Below are positions 42,301-64,000 of a DNA stretch of 64,000 bases, piece after piece (position 1 is the first letter of the stretch; every line of letters begins with the position of its first letter). The stretch is from Chionoecetes opilio (Eukaryota > Arthropoda > Malacostraca > Decapoda > Majidae): NCBI GenBank assembly GCA_016584305.1, contig JACEEZ010022582.1:105001-169000 (forward strand), in the 5' to 3' direction. Both the position numbers and the translations under genes were made by a program. Below the pieces are notes generated by a model that made no database searches, was not told the origin of the DNA, and worked only from the letters and a program-made list of their open reading frames with translations.

Positions 42301-44766
42301 GACATTGATGTAGGGATGATTTTTGCTGAATATTCACTTGCAGGCATTGATGTAGGGATGATTTTTGCTGAATATTGATGTGAAGACATTGATGTAGGGA
42401 TGATTTTTGCTGAATATTCACGTGCAGGCATTGATGTAGGGAGGATTTTTGCTGAATATTCACGTGCAGGCATTGATGTAGGGATGATTTTTGCTGAATA
42501 TTGATGTGAAGACATTGATGTAGGGATGATTTTTGCTGAATATTCACGTGCAGGCATTGATGTAGGGAGGATTTTTGCTGAATATTCACGTGCAGGCATT
42601 GATGTGGGGAGGATTTTTGCTGAATATTCACGTGCAGGCATTGATGTAGGGATGATTTTTGCTGAATATTCACATGCAGGCATTGATGTAGGGATGATTT
42701 TTGCTGAATATTCACGTGCAGGCATTGATGTAGGGATGATTTTTGCTGAATATTCACGTGCAGGCATTGATGTAGGGATGATTTTTGCTGAATATTCATG
42801 TGCAGGCATTGATGTAGGGATGATTTTTGCTGAATATTCACGTGCAGGCATTGATGTAGGGATGATTTTTGCTGAATATTCACGTGCAGGCATTGATGTA
42901 GGGATGATTTTTGCTGAATATTCATGTGCAGGCATTGATGTGGGGATGACTTTTACCAGACCCGCCATTCTTTGCCCGGGACACTCTGATGGCCTGGCAG
43001 GAACGTAACCACCCCTGGCTGGAGCTGTCTGACGTGCACAAGGAGACCACGGAGAACATCAGGGTCACTGTGATACCTTTCTACATGGGCTGCAGGGAGT
43101 CACAGAATGCTAATGTTTACTGGGTAGGTTTTGGATTTAACCCCTTCACGCCCAGATCTCTCCTTTGCTATAAAAAAATGTCAAGTTGTCGAGCCATAAA
43201 ATTAAGAAAAGTAACTGAATATACCAAATTAGTTAGTCGACAAGGATACAAAACAGGTCATATCTATAAAATATTGCTTATATTCACTAAAAATCATCTA
43301 ATGGTACCCAAATTACAATGGAAATTACTCTCTGGGTCTCAAGGGGTTAAATATACATCTCATCAAGGATTCATCAAGTAATGAGGCGAAACTTCCAATC
43401 TAGTTTAAGGTCTCATGCTTAAAATGATGCCTATGTTTACCTGATGATATGGCTAACTATGATAAAATACAGGTGAAATTTAGAAGATCCGCAGTATTCC
43501 CTTCTCCTGGCATCAAATATCAGTCAGTAAGCAGCAAGGGGTTCAGGATTTTTCACCTCTTTAAAAAAAATAGACTATACTGTAGTTGCAGAATTCAGAA
43601 GCATGACACCAGGAAGATGAAGGTGAATTAAAGTGAGTATGCCATTAATACCAGGAACAAGAGTAAAAATAGTAGATTATGTTCACTTGAAATTCTATAT
43701 ATCCTGTCCACACACACTCACTCACTGACTCACTCCCATTACCCCCCCATCCCTTCCCACGTCTCCAACTCCGTCCTCCCCCCCACCACCAACTCCTTCC
43801 TCCCCCCCACCACACACTCTTCAACCCCTTACTCCTCTATATCATCATAATATTTAACATTGAAGATTATGTGAGTGTTTGTTTCTCCAGCAGGGTTACA
43901 GGTGCTTAGGGTGGGTGATAAATGATTGGAATGGACTCAATCGTCAGATGGTTAGTGCGGAGTCAATAGGGAGCTTTAAAAGGAGGCTGGATAAATTCTT
44001 GGATGGGATGCAAGGTGGATGTAGGTAGTGTTAAGTAACAGGAACTACCACGTGTAGGTCTTGCGCCCTCTTGTAGCTTCCTTATTTTCTTATGATTTGT
44101 GTTCATATTTACAGTGGAGATACTGTATTCGTCTGGAGAACCTTGGAGAAATGACAGTGCAGCTAAGGGAGAGACACTGGCGCATCTTCAGCTTGTCCGG
44201 CACCCTGGAGACAGTGAGGGGCAGGGGCGTGGTGGGGCAGGAGCCTGTACTGTCCAGCCAACAGCCAGCCTTCCAGTACTCGTCCCATGTATCCCTTCAG
44301 GCGCCCTCAGGTCACATGTGGTAAGGCTAATATTTCCTTGCACAGTAAACATACAATTGTTTTTTTCAGTAGAAGCTCAAACAAATACTTCCTTGCACAG
44401 TAAACATACAATTGTTTTTACTTCCTTGCACAGTAAACATCAAATTCTTTTTTGCAGTAGAAGCTCAAATATTTCCTTGCACAGTAAACATCTGATTCTT
44501 TTTTGCAGTAGAAGCTCAAATATGTCCTTGCACAGTAAACATGTAATTTTTTTTTGCAGTAAATTACAATCAAATGCATGCAGTTGTACGGATGTAACGT
44601 CCACTCGAATTGAATATTGTGTTGATATAGAAATGTATATATCTTATTTTTCAGGGGGACCTTTAGAATGGAGAGAGAAGATGGGTTCACCTTTGACTGC
44701 CGCATCCCTCCCTTCTCACTGGAGAGCAAACAGGATGACAATTCACAACCCAGTGGTATAATATAG
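39262..44766 (+). CDS. POLDIP2: POLDIP2, polymerase delta-interacting protein 2 (whole gene, 7 exons)
   Basis: Adaptor protein (PDIP38) known in vertebrates to bind polymerase delta and PCNA and to work largely in mitochondria, where it is linked to the ClpXP protease. Exons: 39262-39344, 40220-40378, 40799-40904, 41575-41752, 42960-43123, 44115-44320, 44655-44766. Sum 1,008 nt, 335 residues plus stop; the human protein is about 368. Residues 1-28 (MLFSCSGLPFVTLKSASS...) are Ser-rich with Lys and Arg and no acidic residue, a plausible mitochondrial presequence. Residues about 38-140 are the YccV/HspQ-like domain (LTGKYETGQLFLHRVFGYRG; VKGRAHTYYQVLIDSRDCP). Residues about 205-325 are the ApaG/DUF525 domain (TTENIRVTVIPFYMG; YWWRYCIRLENLGE; QLRERHWRIFSLSGTLETVR; PAFQYSSHVSLQ). 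All phases agree. Divergent from the RhoGAP gene, convergent with CUL3. Confidence 0.97.
39410..39775. repeat. 24-bp tandem repeat in POLDIP2 intron 1
   Basis: Units of TCTTTAGTATATAGAGGTC type, about 14 copies, starting 65 bp past the exon 1 donor. Confidence 0.9.
39860..39978 (+). mobile_element. CR1-like LINE 3' end, POLDIP2 intron 1
   Basis: Tail ends TTCTTATGTACAGGCTAGCA, and the last 15 or so bases recur at the exon 2 acceptor (40211-40226), as if an acceptor segment had been copied. Confidence 0.72.
40065..40210 (+). mobile_element. Second LINE/SINE family 3' end, (AATC)n tail
   Basis: Ends CCATATGACCTCTGATGTCG ... TTTTTTGGCATTAAATCAATC. The tail stops about 10 bp before the POLDIP2 exon 2 acceptor. 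Confidence 0.7.
40220..40378 (+). CDS. POLDIP2: POLDIP2 exon 2 (residues 28-81)
   Basis: LAEVGRFESPKLTGKYETGQ then FGYRGVVLFPWLARVYDRDV, the opening of the YccV-like domain. Acceptor TGTACAG follows an (AATC)n LINE tail by about 10 bp. Donor GTAGGT. Confidence 0.96.
40400..40540. repeat. Dispersed repeat shared (inverted) with 57485-57630
   Basis: GTGGGTCGGGAGTCTGGCCT and CTTGCTGTCTGGGTCTTTCA occur at both sites in opposite orientation. Starts about 25 bp past the POLDIP2 exon 2 donor. Confidence 0.78.
40799..40904 (+). CDS. POLDIP2: POLDIP2 exon 3 (residues 81-116)
   Basis: PLDESMNYNQ then KEVKGRAHTYYQVLIDSRDC, end of the YccV-like domain. Acceptor GTTTGCAG, donor GTGAGT. Confidence 0.96.
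41115..41325 (+). mobile_element. TTAA MITE copy in POLDIP2 intron 3
   Basis: TTAA flanks; right end has GGGCCTCAAGGG in place of GGGCGTGAAGGGG, so both ends resemble the left end. Confidence 0.78.
41440..41565 (+). mobile_element. Second LINE/SINE family 3' end before POLDIP2 exon 4
   Basis: Same family and orientation, tail AAATCAAATAAAATC, about 9 bp before the acceptor. Fragments also at 38795-38843 (+) and 26945-26990 (-). Confidence 0.7.
41575..41752 (+). CDS. POLDIP2: POLDIP2 exon 4 (residues 117-176)
   Basis: RAQTEAVTFLGNQDNGRTLY and GLDYIGHEDVMPYT match the linker between the two domains. Acceptor CCCCCAG lies about 9 bp after a LINE tail. Donor GTACTT. The following intron is almost wholly minisatellite. 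Confidence 0.96.
41860..42946. repeat. 42-bp minisatellite filling POLDIP2 intron 4
   Basis: About 26 units (GATTTTTGCTGAATATTCAC plus GTGCAGGCATTGATGTAGGGAT-type). Length divisible by three gives spurious frames of up to 400 codons. The last unit changes into the exon 5 acceptor. Confidence 0.95.
42960..43123 (+). CDS. POLDIP2: POLDIP2 exon 5 (residues 176-230)
   Basis: PPFFARDTLMAWQERNHPWL then TTENIRVTVIPFYMG, start of the ApaG/DUF525 domain. The acceptor TTTTACCAG is a diverged end of the last minisatellite unit. Donor GTAGGT. Confidence 0.97.
43137..43350 (-). mobile_element. TTAA MITE copy in POLDIP2 intron 5
   Basis: TTAA flanks; starts only 14 bp after the exon 5 donor, leaving the donor intact. 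Confidence 0.82.
43400..43580. repeat. Dispersed repeat shared with 55500-55695, 55985-56110 and 29275-29350
   Basis: Contains GGTCTCATGCTTAAAATGAT and GGCATCAAATATCAGTCAGT. Family unknown. Confidence 0.75.
43920..44095 (+). mobile_element. CR1-like LINE 3' end next to POLDIP2 exon 6
   Basis: Reads NDWNGLNRQMVSAESIGSFK in frame, then 3' UTR and TTCTTATG tail ending about 20 bp before the acceptor. Confidence 0.78.
44115..44320 (+). CDS. POLDIP2: POLDIP2 exon 6 (residues 231-299)
   Basis: WRYCIRLENLGEMTVQLRER and HWRIFSLSGTLETVRGRGVV, the most conserved part of the ApaG-like domain. Acceptor ATTTACAG follows a CR1-like LINE tail by about 20 bp. Donor GTAAGG. Confidence 0.97.
44320..44575. 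repeat. About 55-bp tandem repeat with TTTTTTGCAG, POLDIP2 intron 6
   Basis: Four to five units of TTCCTTGCACAGTAAACAT plus TTTTTTGCAGTAGAAGCTC, each a decoy acceptor, starting right after the exon 6 donor. Confidence 0.85.
44655..44766 (+). CDS. POLDIP2: POLDIP2 exon 7 (residues 299-335, stop)
   Basis: GTFRMEREDGFTFDCRIPPF then SLESKQDDNSQPSGII and TAG. The human C-terminus ends similarly in PPSG plus three residues. Acceptor TTTTTCAG. Confidence 0.95.
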
Positions 44767-45066
44767 TGCAAAGATTTGTGTTTTCCTCCCCTCAGTAGCA
44801 GCTTATATGATTTCTGGCCCGTATAATCTTTAAAGTTAGGTCTTTTATTTATCAATCAGGTAACATATTCTAAGTCATGCAGCCTGCAGTATTGACACAT
44901 AGGTACTGAAATTATTCTGTACATATGCACACACAAAACACACTATGACTTCCACTTAAACCTTTCCACTTATGAACGATAGAGCTTTGATTGGTTAAAT
45001 TACTATTTTCACACTTTTCTCATTCAGCTTTAAAATTTTAATTTGTATAATGAGCTATGTGTAAGC

Positions 45067-45072
45067 AATAAA
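45067..45072 (+). promoter_or_regulatory. Candidate POLDIP2 polyadenylation signal
   Basis: AATAAA about 300 nt after the POLDIP2 stop, in an AT-rich stretch free of repeats. A plausible 3' end, unproven. Confidence 0.45.
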
Positions 45073-45330
45073 AGAAAAATTTGTGATAATTGTATTTTCA
45101 ATTATACCCACTATTAGCTTGGTTGCAGAAGCATCGGTGCATACATGAAAGGGTTAATCATAATTTTTGTATCTATAAAAAACAAGAAAGGTTTTAAAAG
45201 ATTACTTTGAAGTATGCCCACATGGGTAACTATGCCTGCTGTTTAGGAATTCAAAACCTTCAGTAGTTACTCATATTGAGAGGTATTTGCTACGTGTTGC
45301 AGATCTCACTGATGAGCCATCCATCACTTA

Positions 45331-45578
45331 CCGTAGATAACACTATAGTCGCCAGTCACTTGCCACTGCACTAATGTCGCCAGGCACACTATATTACGAA
45401 TTTTAGCATCACTACAGACTTATGTGCCACTGAATACATGTAGTGTGATGTACATAATATAAACTACTGTGCATCTCTCTTCAGTGGCACATAAAACTCT
45501 GTAGTGATGCTAAAATTCGTAAAATATTGTGCCTGGCGACATTAGTGCATTGGCGAGTGACTATAGTGTTATCTATGG
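45331..45578. mobile_element. TA MITE (CCGTAGATAAC family)
   Basis: Foldback flanked by TA, about 560 bp downstream of the POLDIP2 stop, in the gap between the convergent POLDIP2 and CUL3 genes. Confidence 0.8.
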
Positions 45579-47044
45579 TAGCTATAATAATTTATAAATC
45601 TGAGTTGCCTTGAAAGGAATCTGAAACAGGGAAGCCTCTTAGACATTCATTTAATGGAATAAATACATAACTCTCTTGAAAACTTGAATCTCAGTGGTTG
45701 AAAGTGTACAGAGGAATCTTGGAAGAGAGACTAGATAACAAAGAACAATAAAAGAAAATGGATCAAAGAATGAGTCCAAGAGAAAAAGAGTATTTAAAAT
45801 AATTCAGAGTGGCAGGCGGTTGGATTTCCCTAAGCCGTCCCCTACCTGCGGCTCTCCTCGCACCCCGCCCCGCCCCGCCCCGGCAGCCCCGCACTAAGGG
45901 GATCAAGGCTACAGCACACCCAAGGGCTTGTCTGAGCACCCCCACGGTCACCATCAGCACTATTAGTCATTACTTGTGTGGTATTAATGAGAACAACAAC
46001 AACAGTAAAAGTATAAAAATAATCAGGTATTACTCATTACTTCTGTGTGGTAGTAATGACAACAACAACAACAGTAAAAGTATTAAAAAAACAGGATGAG
46101 GTTAGTATTTCTGCAGTAAAAATTTCCTTAACAAAAAGTGCTAAAATATTAAAAGATTCTGTAGTTGACTTTTTGAAAGACAACTTTGGTCAGAATATTT
46201 TTCAAGCTTTACATTTCTCGTAGAAGACACAGACAACTTTCATGGACCAAGATTATCAATGAATTAGGCAAGTATTCTGGGGCACAAAAAGGCATGTTTT
46301 TTCATATCAAAGCATCAATAGATAAATAAAAGAATTCATCCTTATCGTCAGAAGTGTATCATGCATGACTTCTTCTTTTCCAGTGTGTGGGAACTTAAAT
46401 TTAAGTTAAAAATCATTAAAATCTTGTTAATTAATGATGAAATACTCGTCAAGCTGACCCAAACCTTGTCACCACACCCGTCAAGCTGTCTTGTAACACC
46501 ACCCAAACCTTGTCACCACTCCCAGTCATCACTAATTGCCCTTAAGAAAAAATTGCTTTAAAAGATAAAACAAAAACGAGTATAAAAACATGAGTCACTA
46601 AACATTACTACAACCACTGTCCCTTAGTGAAAAATGACATCTCGAGGATATAACAAAAAATTCCCACAATTTCATGTATAAAGGTTTGAGCCCCATATTC
46701 ATTTGTCTACGATATCTTAAATGTAGCAAAATGAAAACCTATTGAAAATGTTAAGAATTCATGACTGGAAACCCATACATTTGGGCCGAAGTGGAAGGGT
46801 TGCTAACACCTCTGTAGCGTGTTGGTTGAATAGACTAACCTCTTAACCTGTAGACAATAACCTCTACACTGGAATCCTATTTCTTGATGGTGGAAACCTA
46901 TGCTTCATGGCATGATTCTGTGTAGTGAGGATAATACTAAGAAGGATGGCCTATCACAAGTGCACTGCTGTACTAACACCTAGGATGTAGTACCTCTGCC
47001 TGCAAAGAAAAAACAAGGTAAAGAAACTCCATCTCCATCCAGTC
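45579..47044. other. Gap between convergent POLDIP2 and CUL3
   Basis: Holds a GC-rich patch (45830-45950, CCCCGCCCCGCCCCG) and a small duplication; otherwise AT-rich with nothing recognised. Confidence 0.5.
45958..46093. repeat. Two-copy repeat with (CAA)n
   Basis: About 65 bp (CATTACTTxTGTGTGGTA ... ACAGTAAAAGTAT) occurs twice in tandem. Confidence 0.85.
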
Positions 47045-47256
47045 TTAACCCCTTCACGCCCAGATCTTTCCTTTGCTATATAAAATTGTCTGTTTGTTAG
47101 CCATAAAAGTACGAAAAGTAACTGAATATACCAAATTGCTAGTCGACAAGGATACTTAACAGGTCATATCTATAAAATATTGCTTCTATTCACTCAAATT
47201 CGTCTAATGGTAGCCAAATTACAATGGAAATTACGTTCTGGGTCTCAAGGGGTTAA
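47045..47256 (-). mobile_element. TTAA MITE copy between POLDIP2 and CUL3
   Basis: TTAA flanks, full length. Confidence 0.8.
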
Positions 47257-47605
47257 AGAGTGAAATGATACAGAAGGTAGGTTAAAAGTAATAAAATTAA
47301 ACAATTGCATCTTTTACAAACTTGTAATAGCTCAGTATTGACCACACACTGAAGTTTGGCTGCACTGGAACCAAGCAGAGAAGCAGGTCATCAGCTTACA
47401 GGATTTTGTTAACGTTTCCAATGCAATTCTCGATCTTGATTTCCTCCAGGGTAATGAGTAACTTTTGATACAGTTTTGTTTTTATCACATCATGAAGTAA
47501 TTTTCAAACAATGGGAGTGTCCTCATCCTCATAGTGACCACTGATACCACCCTCCCTTGGCCCAAACATCATCCGTTCAGAAGTATCTGGCAACAACAGC
47601 TATGA

Positions 47606-47797
47606 AAAGCAGCTAACAGTAACCTGCCGCGGGGTGTCTGTGGTGACCTTGAGAACCTCGTCCTTGAAGGTGACTCTCGGCGCTCATGGCAAGGGTTAGA
47701 CGTGACCGTACACCTGCCATCCCTGGCGTATTATAACGAGGGTGAAGTGAGCATCTTTACAGAGAGCATGAGAGTGAGGAGAGCAGAGATGGACTAG
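47606..47797 (+). pseudogene. Unidentified coding-like fragment downstream of CUL3
   Basis: A 63-codon open frame with no start ATG near its 5' end runs to TAG and includes GLDVTVHLPSLAYYNEGEVS and ends ESMRVRRAEMD. Composition looks like real protein and differs from the AT-rich surroundings. A second frame over the first part is also open. I do not recognise the family. It could be the last exon of another plus-strand gene, a gene relic, or chance within the CUL3 3' UTR. Confidence 0.3.
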
Positions 47798-47909
47798 GCG
47801 ATCCTTAGGGCTCATTCTTCCCTTCCCTCACCCTCCATGGCTGCACGACCATATCTCTAACAAAGGAAGGTTTCACAGCCTTGGCTATGCTCCGTGTACA
47901 ACCTACTCT

Positions 47910-63892
<15,983 letters not shown>

Positions 63893-64000
63893 AGTAGTAA
63901 TTTGGGGGGTGACACTACGATGAAAAACACACGGAAACCTTAAACAATTTCCTTCCCGTCGAGAAATGTTGGAAGGTTCATCCAAACATTATACTTCAAT

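Noticed and set aside
41766..42968. 400-codon and 358-codon minus frames and 160-codon plus frame
   Set aside because: They are readings of a 42-bp minisatellite in a POLDIP2 intron; unit length divisible by three keeps the frame open.
47860..47905. Alternative last CUL3 exon reading LYTEHSQG after a TAG acceptor
   Set aside because: The exon at 47910-47934 fits the phase and gives the expected KIYSYVA ending.

Overview
The window is animal nuclear DNA, AT-rich and loaded with repeats. It holds three multi-exon protein genes with GT-AG introns. Arthropod-type (TTAGG)n telomere-like tracts, arthropod-style CUL3 and POLDIP2 sequences, and dense microsatellites, MITEs and LINE ends suggest a malacostracan crustacean, probably a decapod. 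That taxonomic call is inference.

Layout. (1) Minus strand, about 1 to 33.9 kb: a RhoGAP-domain gene (ARHGAP20-like RhoGAP, then a Ser/Arg-rich tail). I could join ten coding exons into one 550-residue frame (1,653 nt including stop), with a 5' UTR exon upstream. (2) Plus strand, 39.26 to 44.77 kb: POLDIP2 (polymerase delta-interacting protein 2), complete in seven exons, 335 residues, with a probable mitochondrial presequence. It is divergent from the RhoGAP gene. (3) Minus strand, 47.91 to 63.89 kb: CUL3 (cullin-3), complete in fourteen exons, 827 residues, including a 25-nt last exon. It is convergent with POLDIP2. All exon phases agree and each coding sum is divisible by three. CUL3 is the scaffold of BTB-CUL3-RBX1 ubiquitin ligases, POLDIP2 is a mitochondrial/nuclear adaptor, and the RhoGAP would act on Rho GTPases. 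Nothing in the sequence says the three work together.

Between the exons the window is a record of mobile DNA. It has about 20 copies of a TTAA-flanked piggyBac-like MITE (two or three with a matching empty site in the same window), a TA-flanked MITE, pogo-like and Harbinger-like MITEs, a 1.2-1.6 kb TTAA-flanked transposon pair, a mariner transposase relic, a Tc1-like foldback, a tRNA-derived SINE, and 3' ends of two LINE families.

Two patterns stand out and I could not match either to a described system. First, exon-intron donor junctions have been copied, often tandemly, into the downstream intron: at least seven of the donors, and some copies form arrays of in-frame microexon-like units. 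Second, at about seven of thirty splice acceptors the last bases of the intron are, or lie within about 20 bp of, the 3' tail of a LINE in sense orientation. Five foldback elements also carry telomere-like TTAGG tracts at their centre. Most long uninterrupted reading frames in the window (up to 400 codons) lie in minisatellites and are not genes.
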